Below, piece by piece: positions 30,232 to 41,592 of a stretch of 64,000 nucleotides of DNA. The stretch covers positions 402,458 through 466,457 of the forward strand of contig LJSH01000002.1 of NCBI GenBank assembly GCA_001314625.1, given 5' to 3'. The translations under genes and the position numbers were made by a program. This DNA is from Oceanicaulis sp. HLUCCA04. Lineage in GTDB: Bacteria; Pseudomonadota; Alphaproteobacteria; Caulobacterales; Maricaulaceae. A model generated the notes under the pieces. It saw nothing but the letters and a program-made list of their open reading frames with translations, searched no databases and was not told the DNA's origin. Position 1 is the first letter of the stretch. Each line of letters opens with the position of its first letter.

Positions 30232-33039
30232 CTAACCGATAGCCCGGTGATAATGGCCGATGGCCACACTGATCTGGGTGATCAGCGGATGAAGCTGCTC
30301 CAGCGGGCGGATGATGCGCGCCTGGATCTCCGGATATCCTCTCAAGGCAGGTGAATCGGTTGTGCTGGGCTCCTCGATGGCGTCGAGCGCACCGAGCGCT
30401 TCACTGGCTTCGGGGAAGATTTCGTCCAGCGCGCTGACGGCCTCGGGTATGCGCAGCGCCAGCACCAGATCGATCAGGTCACTGCGCGTCAGGTCATGGC
30501 GGGCGGAAAATCCGGGCAGACGGGAAATGATCAGGAAAGCCTGCATGATCAGGGCCTGCCTGACCGCATGAAGTGCCTCGATATCGTAGCGGTCGGGATC
30601 GTCACGCCATGAATCTGTGTCCGATAGCCGGTCAAATTTCATCAGGTCTGCCGAGAGATGGTTGGCAAGCCGCTCCAGCGCGGTGTGGCGCGACTGGTCG
30701 GCCAGCCTGCCGGCGAGGTCCAGGAAGGCGCGCTGCATGACCGGTGTGCGGGCCCAGGCCGCGCGGCCAGTCCACTCGCTGGCGTCGTACAGGCGCGCAT
30801 AGCCGCGAAGCGCGCTCAGGCTTGTCAGCGTGCGCGCATGCACGACCATGGCAATCAGGCGCTCCATGCGCGGCGAGCGGCGCATCAGGTCTGCCATGCG
30901 TTCGGGTTCGGAATGCGTCGAAGAGCCGATGCCGCCAGACACATTCACCGGAATGGCCAGTTGTTGCAGCGCCGCATTGTGCGGAATGGCGCGCAGCATG
31001 GACAGGTCCAGCGCCTGTCCGGGCGCGCCCGGCCGCTTGGCCTTTCGCGATCCGGACTTGACCAGCATGTTCGGCGCGAACGCCGTGATCGCACTACGGT
31101 AGTCGGCATTCTCAAACAGGCTTTCCTGCCAGCTTTTGAGCGCCCGGTAGACGTCCCACGTATAATCGATCTCGGCATAGAACGGATCGGCTCTGTTGCC
31201 GTCGGGTATGTCCAGCGCGTGCAAGGCGGTCTGCACGATCACCGAATCGGCCAGTTCCTGCCGCGCGAAATGGACGTAGCCATCGCCGCCCTGATAGCTG
31301 GTCTCGTGGATCACCGGCACGCTGGCGGCCTTGAAGCGTGAGCGCGCCCAGGGAGTGAGCAGATGGTCCAGCCGGTCGGGCAAGGAGCCGGGATGAGCCC
31401 CGCGCCCCATCGATTCGCCATGGGTGTTGAATATGATCAGCTCGATATCGCGGATGTCATTGCGGGCCAGTGCGCGCGCGACCAGAATATGCAGGCGTTC
31501 GATAGCCAGCTCCGCGCCCACCTGCCCCATGAAGCGGCCGGCATCAGAGAAGCCGAGCTGGATGGTCAGCCGTCCGCGCGCCTCGATATAGTCGCGATAG
31601 GCCGGTTCGCTGATCAGCCGGTCCATCAACCGCCCGCCGCGCTCCAGCGCTTCGGGGGTCTCGAACAGGGGCGAGATATCGACCCTGTCAGCGACGCCGT
31701 AGAGGCGGGCCAGATAAACCGCGCCCATGACCGTTGCCGGTGTTTCGCATTCGGCCAGGAGGAAGCGGATAGGGGTGTCGGCGTCGATATGTTTGAGAAA
31801 TTGTGCGCACATCATGAACTGGCGCCGCGCGGTCATCTGCTCAAGAAACACGGATGCGAAGCTGACGGCGTGCAGCTCGGCGGCCTCAGCGCGTTCTGCC
31901 GCGCGGGCCAACGCCAGACGGCCGAAATCTTCCTCTTCCTCTTCCAGCCCCAGATCGGCCCGCACCGCGCTTTTCAGCTGGGCCGCGTTGATGCGTAAAT
32001 GAATATGGGCCGCGCCAAGTCCTGCCGATGCCATTTCGCTGCGCAGAGCGGCTATGGCCGGGGCGGTGTCTGGAGACGCAGCGGCAAGGCGGCCATCCAG
32101 CTCGCCGATCATCACCTTTAGCGAGACCAGCCGGTCGCGATGGGGTCCGGTCAGAGCGTTGGCGGCGCGCACAACCGTTTGCGGTTGCTCCAGATCACCC
32201 TCGAAGAGGGCGGCCTGTTCGCGCGCGAGATCGCCTGCACGCTGGAGCCGGCCTGCGATATCGTCCATCCCGGCTTCAGTGGCCAGACGTGCATAGCGCT
32301 CCAGCTGGATCGCCTTTTCCTCCAGCCGGAAGGCAATCGAGCGCCCCCAGTGAATGTCCGTGCGGCCATCCAGATCATAGCCGACCCAGCTTGCCAGCGA
32401 GATCAGATCGGGCCGCAACTCATGCCAGCGATCCGGGAAGTGCTTGCGCGCAATGTCCAGCACCAGAGCGTCCAGCCAGGCGAGGCCGTTGCGGGCCTTT
32501 TCCAGCGACGCTTTCACCTCGGCATGCTCGGCGGGCAGGGAAATGTCGTCGTCAGGACCGTGCGCAAGGCGGCCGGGATTGGGATCGGTGCCGTCCACGG
32601 CGGCATCGGCCAGGCTTGCCCGCATCGCTCTGGATACCGCGAAGGTGGGGTGGGCGGTAAAAACGATACCCGCCTTGCGCCGCGCTACCGCGTCTGAATA
32701 CACCTCGAAGCCTTTGCCCGCGAGCGCTTCCAGGCGCGCCTTTAGCGCATCAAGGGCAGCGCCTGAAAGGCCGTCGGCGTGCAGCTCGCGCAAGGCGCCG
32801 GCCCGCCGCTTCAGCCCGCTATCAGCCAGCCCGCGCACCAGTGTGGCCAGACCTTCGACAGATACTGCGCCGCGATGCAGGCCAGAGAATATCTCATTGG
32901 CCAGATCGCCAACCGCGTTCTTGAGCGGCGTGTCCCAGTCATCACCCCAGCCGTCTTTCAGCGCGTTCAGGCAATAGGCCGCCAGCGCATCAGGTGTTCC
33001 CGGCAAGCGGGCGTCCGGATTGTCAGGTGAGCGGGCCAT
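30232..33039 (-). CDS. Divergent phosphoenolpyruvate carboxylase homologue
   Basis: A 935-residue protein with the overall length and motif order of PEP carboxylase, which makes oxaloacetate from PEP and bicarbonate. It keeps the catalytic-histidine motif TAHPT (His130), the metal-site PLFET (Glu460) and GFSD (Asp499). Several usually invariant positions differ from E. coli numbering as I align it: Lys546 becomes Arg502, Arg581 becomes Glu542 in NTHGESMGRG (normally FHGRGGSxGRGG, here two residues shorter), GGDRDGNP becomes VGYDLDGRT, and the terminal NTG is replaced by AIG. It may have altered kinetics, regulation or substrate. It lies 63 bases after a PLP-enzyme gene. Confidence 0.8.
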   Translation of the reverse strand: MARSPDNPDARLPGTPDALAAYCLNALKDGWGDDWDTPLKNAVGDLANEIFSGLHRGAVSVEGLATLVRGLADSGLKRRAGALRELHADGLSGAALDALKARLEALAGKGFEVYSDAVARRKAGIVFTAHPTFAVSRAMRASLADAAVDGTDPNPGRLAHGPDDDISLPAEHAEVKASLEKARNGLAWLDALVLDIARKHFPDRWHELRPDLISLASWVGYDLDGRTDIHWGRSIAFRLEEKAIQLERYARLATEAGMDDIAGRLQRAGDLAREQAALFEGDLEQPQTVVRAANALTGPHRDRLVSLKVMIGELDGRLAAASPDTAPAIAALRSEMASAGLGAAHIHLRINAAQLKSAVRADLGLEEEEEDFGRLALARAAERAEAAELHAVSFASVFLEQMTARRQFMMCAQFLKHIDADTPIRFLLAECETPATVMGAVYLARLYGVADRVDISPLFETPEALERGGRLMDRLISEPAYRDYIEARGRLTIQLGFSDAGRFMGQVGAELAIERLHILVARALARNDIRDIELIIFNTHGESMGRGAHPGSLPDRLDHLLTPWARSRFKAASVPVIHETSYQGGDGYVHFARQELADSVIVQTALHALDIPDGNRADPFYAEIDYTWDVYRALKSWQESLFENADYRSAITAFAPNMLVKSGSRKAKRPGAPGQALDLSMLRAIPHNAALQQLAIPVNVSGGIGSSTHSEPERMADLMRRSPRMERLIAMVVHARTLTSLSALRGYARLYDASEWTGRAAWARTPVMQRAFLDLAGRLADQSRHTALERLANHLSADLMKFDRLSDTDSWRDDPDRYDIEALHAVRQALIMQAFLIISRLPGFSARHDLTRSDLIDLVLALRIPEAVSALDEIFPEASEALGALDAIEEPSTTDSPALRGYPEIQARIIRPLEQLHPLITQISVAIGHYHRAIG

Positions 33040-33102
33040 GAGTGAAAGCGCCTTTTGCGCGGCGGGTTCAATGATCGGGCGTCAGGACAGCGTGGCGCTG
33101 CC

Positions 33103-34560
33103 TCACGGCGCGGTGCCGGGATTTCGATCCTTGGCGTAGAGCCGGTTGACATACTCCTTGAGAATACGGTCGCGGGCAGTGTGCGGCAGGGCGTCCATCA
33201 GCGTGTTGATCGGGCGCATTTCAGCCCCGGAACCGCCTGACCGGGCAGCGAAGACGCCGCTCATGGAATCGAGCAGCTCGGCTGGGTCCATGTCAGCAAG
33301 GGTGGCAATGTCTTCCGGCTTGTGAGGGGCCACCTGGTATTGGGGGTCGGCGCGCAGGCGGGCGGTCTCGGCGCGCAGATCATCCAGCATGGCATCGACA
33401 TTGGGCGCGTTCACGAAGCCGACCGAAATGTGCAGATTGGCCGGTGACGGGCCAAAGCCGAACTGGGGCTGCAGATACCAGCCCTTGGCTTTCATGGCGT
33501 CGGACAGCGCGAAAATGTCGAAATCTTCAGCGGCAAAGGCGAGCAGATTGCCCGGCGGCTTGCCGAGCAGTTTCAGGCCGTCAATCTCGTGTATGGCCTC
33601 GCAGATCTTGCGCGCGCCTTCCTGCGTGACCTTCGCAAAGCGCAGATAGCCGTCTTCGCCGATGAAATTGAGCGCCGCCCAGGCGCCGGCAATTGGTCCG
33701 CCGGAGCGGCCGGACTGCATGGTCGGATTGACGATGGTGTAGCCGGTCCAGCCCGACCAGGCGAAAATCTGGTGCTTGCGCAGCGCGCCATCGGTATAGA
33801 GCACGCACGAAGCGCCCTTGGCGGCATAGCCCCATTTGTGGAAGTCCAGCGACATCTGGGTCACGCCCGGTGTCGACAGGTCAAAGTCTGGAATATCCGC
33901 GCCCAGCTTGCGCGCAAAGGGCAGATACATGCCCCCGACGCAGCAATCGACATGGAACAGAAGCCCATGCTTCAGAGCGATCTGGCCAATGGCAGCAATC
34001 GGATCCACAACCCCGTGGGCGTAGGAGGGCGCGGACCCGACCAGCATTACCGTCTGGTCGCTGATGGCCTTTTCCATGGCGTCGGGCAGGGCGGTGAAGC
34101 CGTCCGGATCCACCGGTGTCACCACCGGTGTGACGTCAAAATATTTGCAGGCCTTGTAGAAGGCCGGGTGGGCGGTTTCTGGCAGGATCAACTCAGGCGC
34201 GGTGATGTGCGGTTTCGTGGCGCGGGCATGATCGCGCGCCGTCTTTACCGACAACAGGATGCTTTCGGTGCCGCCCGTGGTAAAGCTGCCCTTTGCCGAG
34301 GCCGGCGCGTTCTGCAAGTCCAGAGCCATCGCGATCACGTCGCGCTCCAGCTCGAGGCAGGACGGAAACGAGGTCGGGTCGAGGCCGTTCTCGGTCAGGA
34401 AGGACGAATAGGCCTGCTTGACCGTTTCCATGGCTTCAGGGCCGGCGTCGTAGACATAGGCAAAGACGCGGCCCTCTTTCCAGCGCACATCATTGGCCTT
34501 GCGGGCCTCCAGTTCAGCCAGCAGATCATCGGCGGAACGGCCTTTTGTCGGAAACGGCAT
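33103..34560 (-). CDS. PLP-dependent decarboxylase/sphingosine-1-phosphate-lyase-like enzyme
   Basis: A 485-residue group II PLP enzyme. The cofactor lysine is Lys242 in SLDFHKWGYAAKG; Asp205 (LFHVD) should bind the pyridine nitrogen, and TTGGTES near residue 95 binds phosphate. The DxHKxGxxxKG pattern and the SAPSYAHGVVDPI block are those of sphingosine-1-phosphate lyases and glutamate-decarboxylase relatives. No membrane helix is visible, unlike the eukaryotic lyase. Breakdown of a sphingoid-base phosphate is a plausible role, since some related alphaproteobacteria make sphingolipids, but an amino-acid decarboxylase cannot be excluded. It may share a transcript with the PEP carboxylase homologue. 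Confidence 0.82.
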   Translation of the reverse strand: MPFPTKGRSADDLLAELEARKANDVRWKEGRVFAYVYDAGPEAMETVKQAYSSFLTENGLDPTSFPSCLELERDVIAMALDLQNAPASAKGSFTTGGTESILLSVKTARDHARATKPHITAPELILPETAHPAFYKACKYFDVTPVVTPVDPDGFTALPDAMEKAISDQTVMLVGSAPSYAHGVVDPIAAIGQIALKHGLLFHVDCCVGGMYLPFARKLGADIPDFDLSTPGVTQMSLDFHKWGYAAKGASCVLYTDGALRKHQIFAWSGWTGYTIVNPTMQSGRSGGPIAGAWAALNFIGEDGYLRFAKVTQEGARKICEAIHEIDGLKLLGKPPGNLLAFAAEDFDIFALSDAMKAKGWYLQPQFGFGPSPANLHISVGFVNAPNVDAMLDDLRAETARLRADPQYQVAPHKPEDIATLADMDPAELLDSMSGVFAARSGGSGAEMRPINTLMDALPHTARDRILKEYVNRLYAKDRNPGTAP

Positions 34561-34653
34561 AGGTATGGGCTCCTCAGGGAAATCGCGATGGTGCGGCGCA
34601 CCGCCGGCGGAACGCTAGCGCAGGAATGCTCGCGATCAAGTCTCCAGCAGCAT

Positions 34654-34690
34654 GAAAAAGCGCCCGGACACCATTGGCATCCGGGCGCTC
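34654..34690 (-). terminator. Rho-independent terminator of katG
   Basis: Read on the minus strand, a perfect 10-base stem (AGCGCCCGGA / TCCGGGCGCT) with an 11-base loop is followed by a run of five T. It lies about 33 bases after the katG stop and separates katG from the downstream PLP-enzyme gene. Confidence 0.9.
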
Positions 34691-34722
34691 TCCAAGGTTT
34701 CGGTTTATCAACCGGTTAAGCG

Positions 34723-37158
<2,436 letters not shown>

Positions 37159-38091
37159 ATGAAGAACGCTGGAAGGCTTGCTGGAGTGATGGCAGGTTCA
37201 GCCATGATCCTCGCCGCTTGCGGCAGCGAGACCGGCCCGCAGGCCTGCTTGCCGGTAGCCGTGCCGGATCCGGCTGATCCGGGCGCGGCGATGGTGTGGG
37301 TGCCTGCTGGCAGCGTGCAGCTGGGCTCAGACGATTTCTTTCCCGAAGAGGCACCCGTGCGCACCGAGCAGGTGGAGGGCTTCTGGATAGGTGTCCACGA
37401 GGTTACCAATGGCGAGTTTGCCGCCTTTGTCGAGGCAACCGGCTATGTAACGCTGGCGGAGCGCGAAGGCGCGGAGGCGGGCGGAGGGGGCGTGTTCGGC
37501 CCCGGCGTACAAGTGCGGGACTGGTCGGATATCCGCACCTGGTGGCGATTTGACCCGCGTGCGAGCTGGCGCCGTCCGCAAGGAGGCTCAAGCGCAATCG
37601 AGGGCCGCGAGAACTGGCCTGTGGTGCAGATCGCCTATGAGGATGCGCTGGCCTATGCGCGCTGGCGCGGCCATGACCTTCCCGGCGAAGCTGAGTGGGA
37701 ACGCGCCGCACGCGGCGGACTGGAGGGCGCGCCCTATGTGTGGGGCAGCCAAATGCGTCCGGGCGGGGCCTATCAGGCCAATCACTGGCAAGGCGTGTTT
37801 CCTGTCCGCGATACCGGCGAAGACGGTCATGCGGGCCTTGCGCCGGTAGGCTGCTACGCGCCCAATGGCTATGGCCTTTACGACGTGGCAGGCAATGTCT
37901 GGGAATGGACGCAGGACGAATGGGAGCAGCCGGGCTTCCGGGTCATCAAGGGCGGGTCATTCCTGTGTTCAGACTCCTATTGTCACCGCTACCGCCCGGC
38001 GGCGCGCCAGCCGGGCGATGAGCGGTTTTCGACAGAGCATCTGGGCTTTCGCACCGTCTGGCGCGGGCCAGCGCCCGATACCCGGGACTGA
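37159..38091 (+). CDS. Lipoprotein formylglycine-generating enzyme (sulfatase maturase)
   Basis: A 310-residue SUMF1/FGE-fold protein that oxidises an active-site cysteine of sulfatases to formylglycine using oxygen and copper. The essential cysteine pair is Cys270 and Cys275 in GGSFLCSDSYCHRYR, the same C-x4-C spacing as in human SUMF1; GNVWEWTQDEW and LGFRTV are family hallmarks. The N-terminus has a lipobox, MILAAC (Cys21), so it should be a lipid-anchored periplasmic protein. AGGAG precedes ATG 37159. Its stop abuts the stop of a convergent sulfatase gene (TGA/TCA), and two CxPxR sulfatases follow, its probable clients. Confidence 0.9.
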   Translation: MKNAGRLAGVMAGSAMILAACGSETGPQACLPVAVPDPADPGAAMVWVPAGSVQLGSDDFFPEEAPVRTEQVEGFWIGVHEVTNGEFAAFVEATGYVTLAEREGAEAGGGGVFGPGVQVRDWSDIRTWWRFDPRASWRRPQGGSSAIEGRENWPVVQIAYEDALAYARWRGHDLPGEAEWERAARGGLEGAPYVWGSQMRPGGAYQANHWQGVFPVRDTGEDGHAGLAPVGCYAPNGYGLYDVAGNVWEWTQDEWEQPGFRVIKGGSFLCSDSYCHRYRPAARQPGDERFSTEHLGFRTVWRGPAPDTRD

Positions 38092-39849
38092 TCAACGCTG
38101 TCTGCGGACAATGAGAATTGTGCCGCCCGCCAGCATCACCACAAGCAGCAGGCCCAGCCCGGTCAACAGGGCGCCATTGCGTCGCAAGAACGCGTCCCAG
38201 CCTAGTGCCGCAATGCGTTCCTCACCGTTGAAGTCCGCTGGAACCGGGATGACGCCGGCGCGTGCTTCATAGGCCAGATAAGCCTCCATCATGGAGGCGA
38301 AAACCTCCGGCTCGGCTTCCGACAGGTCATTGGCCTCGCCTGCATCCCGGGCAAGATTGAACAGCCGCCACCGCCCGTCACCGAACGGTGCCATGCTGCG
38401 GGTCAGTTTCCAGTCGCCGCGCCACAGCGCGGACATGCCTGACATTTCAAGCCCGATCGCATCGTCCGGGCCGTAGACGGCCTGGGTTTCACCGGACAGC
38501 ACGGGCACCAGCGAGCGGCCCGTCAGGGGCTCGCGATCTGCCAGCGGCTCCGCTCCGGCAATATCCAGCAAGGTCGGGGCGATATCGGTGACGAAGCTGA
38601 AACCGCTCTCCAGTCCGCGCGTTTCAACGCCCGGCCCGGCCATGATCAAGGGAACGCGCAACCCGCCCTCACCGGCATGAAATTTGAAAAGCGAAAAGGG
38701 CGAGGCCGACGCGCTGGCCCATTCCGGCCCCATAAAGGCGTAGCTGCCCTCTTCGCCCAGACCTTCCGGATCGAGAGAGTAGCCTTGCATCGCCAGCCAG
38801 ACGCCGAATGAGCTGTTGTCGGTGGGGTGATTGTATTCCGGCCCGTTATCGGAGAGGACGACGACCAGCGTGTTGTCGAGCGTCCCGTCCGCTTCCAGCC
38901 GGTCCAGAAGGCGGCCGATATGGTGGTCGGCTGCTTCCAGCATGCCGGCGGCGACTTCGCGCGAGGCAATCGCAAACTCGCGCTCGCGGTCAGAGAGACC
39001 TTCCCAGCTGCGCAAGCCCGCCGGCAGCTCGGCCAGCTCTGTATCCGGTGACACCAGACCGAGTTCCATGGCTGTCTGGCGGCGTTCCTCGCGAAGCGCG
39101 TCCCAGCCGGCATCATAAACGCCCTCATAGCGCTCAACGAACTCGCGCGGTGCCTGAAGCGGTATGTGATTGGCCTGAAGGGAGAGCACGGCAAAATACG
39201 GCCGGCTTGCATCCGCCTCATCAATATAGCTGATCAGCCGGTCGGTCAGGAATTGCGATGAATAGAATTCATCGGGCAATTCGTGCGCTGGCTGGTCATC
39301 CTCCCACCATTCGGCACGGTCATAATGCGGCAGATAGGGACGATGCTCCCAGTTGTCGGCGCCCGAGGAGTCCAGAATGAAGCTGCGGTCAAAGCCGCGC
39401 GCGGCAGGCAGGGCGGTATCTGAACGGCCCAGATGCCATTTGCCGGTGATGAAGGACTGATAGCCCGATACGGCAAGGTGTTCGGCAAGCGTCGCGACGG
39501 CGGTGTTCAACTCGCCCTCATGGCCAAACTGGCCTTCATATTCGGGGATGACGAGGTGTTCGAGTGTGGGCACGCCCGTGGAGTGACTGTCCGCGCCGGT
39601 CATCAGCATGGCGCGCGTTGGCGCACAGGTGGGCGCAACGTGGAAATTGGTGAATTGCGCTCCGCGTCCGGCAAGGGCATCCATGTTCGGCGTGGCGATC
39701 TCGCTGCCATAGGCTCCCAGATCGGTAAAGCCGATATCATCCAGGATGATGAGAAGGATGTTCGGCCGTTCCTGCGACGCGGCGGGCGCAGTCAGCGCGA
39801 GCGCCAGGCAGATGGCGGCGGCTGCGCGCCTAATTGGGCCAGTAAACAT
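38092..39849 (-). CDS. Exported type I sulfatase with C-terminal membrane anchor
   Basis: A 585-residue alkaline-phosphatase-superfamily sulfatase. The signal peptide is residues 1-25 (ALTAPAASQ). Metal-binding Asp37-Asp38 are in LLIILDDIGFTD, and the formylglycine precursor is Cys75 in CAPTR. The last ~25 residues form a membrane helix plus basic tail (LLLVVMLAGGTILIVRRQR), so the enzyme is probably tethered facing the periplasm. It hydrolyses sulfate esters; the substrate is unknown. ATG 39849 follows GAGGAGG and overlaps the end of the upstream sulfatase gene by 20 bases, so the two are translationally coupled. Confidence 0.92.
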   Translation of the reverse strand: MFTGPIRRAAAAICLALALTAPAASQERPNILLIILDDIGFTDLGAYGSEIATPNMDALAGRGAQFTNFHVAPTCAPTRAMLMTGADSHSTGVPTLEHLVIPEYEGQFGHEGELNTAVATLAEHLAVSGYQSFITGKWHLGRSDTALPAARGFDRSFILDSSGADNWEHRPYLPHYDRAEWWEDDQPAHELPDEFYSSQFLTDRLISYIDEADASRPYFAVLSLQANHIPLQAPREFVERYEGVYDAGWDALREERRQTAMELGLVSPDTELAELPAGLRSWEGLSDREREFAIASREVAAGMLEAADHHIGRLLDRLEADGTLDNTLVVVLSDNGPEYNHPTDNSSFGVWLAMQGYSLDPEGLGEEGSYAFMGPEWASASASPFSLFKFHAGEGGLRVPLIMAGPGVETRGLESGFSFVTDIAPTLLDIAGAEPLADREPLTGRSLVPVLSGETQAVYGPDDAIGLEMSGMSALWRGDWKLTRSMAPFGDGRWRLFNLARDAGEANDLSEAEPEVFASMMEAYLAYEARAGVIPVPADFNGEERIAALGWDAFLRRNGALLTGLGLLLVVMLAGGTILIVRRQR

Positions 39850-41491
39850 ACTCGTCCTCCTCAGACTCAGGTTGGCCCAGCGGCTGGTCGATACCGACCG
39901 GCATTTCTGCAATTGAAGGCCATAACGGCTCGGCCAGTGTTGCGGAGTGGGCATCCAGCAGGGCGGTCAGCTCGGCCACGCGCTCCGGCTCAGACGCTGA
40001 CAGATCGGTGCGTTCCTCAGGGTCGTCATCCAGGTTGAACAGCCAGATGCGGTCAGGCCTGGCCGTGCGATGCAGCTTCCAGCCCTGATGGATCACGGTT
40101 TCATAATGGCCACTGCGCCAGAACAGCGTTTCGTGTGGCTCGCCCTCCTGGCTGCCGGTCAGGAAGGGTGTCAGGTCGCGTCCGTCGAGCGCCTGGTCTG
40201 CTGCTGGCTCAGCGCCGCCCATGGCGGCGAGTGTCGGGACGATGTCGATATGCTGGCTGAGACCGCTCATCTGGCTGCCGGGCGCGATCACCCCTGGCCA
40301 GCGCACGAAGGTCGGCACGCGGATGCCGCCGCCGAAAAAGGTCGCCTTCCAGCCTCTGTAGGGCGCGTTGATGCCGGGCAGGCCGATATAGTGCGCGCCG
40401 CCGTTATCGGAGGTGAAGACAATGATGGTGTTGTCATCGAGACCGTTGGCTTCGAGCGCGTCCATGACCTCGCCAATGCCCCGGTCCAGCGCCCGGATCA
40501 TGGCGGCATAGACCCGAAGCGGGTGATCTTCGATATGGGCCAGGGCCTCATAATCCTCGCGCGTGGCCTGCAAGGGTGAATGGGGTGCCCAGTCTGCCAG
40601 ATAGAGGAAGAAGGGGCGGTTGCGGTTGGCTTCGATGGCCTCGACAGCCTCGCGCGTGAAATACTCGGTGATATAGCCGTCCGGCTCGAACCGGGCCGAG
40701 TTGTTGTGTGTGACAGCGGCCCGTCCGATAGCCCAGTAGACCTGGTCGATCGGATCAAAATCCTGGCGCGCCTCAACGATATCGGCCGATCCGGCGGGGG
40801 CGTAGAGCAGTCCGGCCAGTTCCAGACTCTCGTCAAAGCCCTGGCTTAGCGGGTCCGAGCCGTTCGTATTGCCCAGATGCCATTTGCCGACATGGATGGT
40901 GTGATAGCCTGCGCCGGACAGCATCTCGGCCAGCGTCGTTTCCTCTGTGGGCAGGCCCATATCGGCAAACTCCGGCATCTCCTGAGCTACCTCGTTGACG
41001 ATGAAGGGGCGCCTCCCGGACTGGCCCCGCTCAACATGGCCGATGACCTGCGTCATGCCGGGCGGCGTGGGCGTAAACTCAAAGCCTGTCCGGGTAGGAT
41101 AGCGTCCGGTCATCAGGGCGGCGCGCGATGGCGCGCAGGTGCCGCTGGCGGCATAGGCATTGGTCAGCTGCACGCCCTCGCGGGCGATCCGGTCCATATT
41201 GGGCGTTGGAACGCTGCCGCCCGCCACTCCGCCATGCAGGGTCAGGTCATTCCAGCCAAGATCATCGGCGACGATGAGGATGATGTTGGGGGGGCGTTCG
41301 CCATCAGGTGCTTCGTCCGGTCCGGGCTGCCAGCTTACGTCCTGAACGGGTCCGATCGGATTGCGGATGTCCTGAACCATTCCGGGCAGGTAGATGAAAT
41401 AGCGGTCAAAGGCCCACCATCCCGCCAGTGCCAGCACGACGAGTGCGCCTGCAACCATCAACAGGATTCTGCCCCATGCGCTCTTCAACAT
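39830..41491 (-). CDS. Membrane-anchored type I sulfatase
   Basis: A 553-residue sulfatase. The N-terminal helix (residues 8-27, ILLMVAGALVVLALAGWWAF) has no clear cleavage site and is probably a signal anchor. Catalytic features are Asp76-Asp77 in IILIVADDLGWND, Cys119 in GTCAPSRAALMTGRYPTRTGF, and the later KWHLG and SDNGG motifs. It is distinct from, not a recent copy of, the downstream sulfatase. The start at 41491 is supported by GGGGAGAGG. The gene is divergent from a TetR regulator, with a candidate operator in between. Confidence 0.92.
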   Translation of the reverse strand: MLKSAWGRILLMVAGALVVLALAGWWAFDRYFIYLPGMVQDIRNPIGPVQDVSWQPGPDEAPDGERPPNIILIVADDLGWNDLTLHGGVAGGSVPTPNMDRIAREGVQLTNAYAASGTCAPSRAALMTGRYPTRTGFEFTPTPPGMTQVIGHVERGQSGRRPFIVNEVAQEMPEFADMGLPTEETTLAEMLSGAGYHTIHVGKWHLGNTNGSDPLSQGFDESLELAGLLYAPAGSADIVEARQDFDPIDQVYWAIGRAAVTHNNSARFEPDGYITEYFTREAVEAIEANRNRPFFLYLADWAPHSPLQATREDYEALAHIEDHPLRVYAAMIRALDRGIGEVMDALEANGLDDNTIIVFTSDNGGAHYIGLPGINAPYRGWKATFFGGGIRVPTFVRWPGVIAPGSQMSGLSQHIDIVPTLAAMGGAEPAADQALDGRDLTPFLTGSQEGEPHETLFWRSGHYETVIHQGWKLHRTARPDRIWLFNLDDDPEERTDLSASEPERVAELTALLDAHSATLAEPLWPSIAEMPVGIDQPLGQPESEEDEYVYWPN

Positions 41492-41539
41492 GTGTCCTCT
41501 CCCCGGATTTACTCGCTTGCCTCTTTGGGCCGGCTTGTT

Positions 41540-41563
41540 AATATACATTTGTAAATTTATTAG
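41540..41563. promoter_or_regulatory. AcrR-like TetR-family operator
   Basis: An AT-rich imperfect palindrome centred on ATACATTTGT (41543-41552) followed by AAATTTAT lies in the ~100-base gap between the sulfatase operon and the tetR gene. It closely resembles the known AcrR operator core ATACATTTGTGAATGTAT. It stands out strongly from the GC-rich surroundings. It probably binds the adjacent TetR protein, which would then control both directions. Confidence 0.55.
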
Positions 41564-41592
41564 TTCTCCCTGTCCAATGGATTCGTGTCGCA

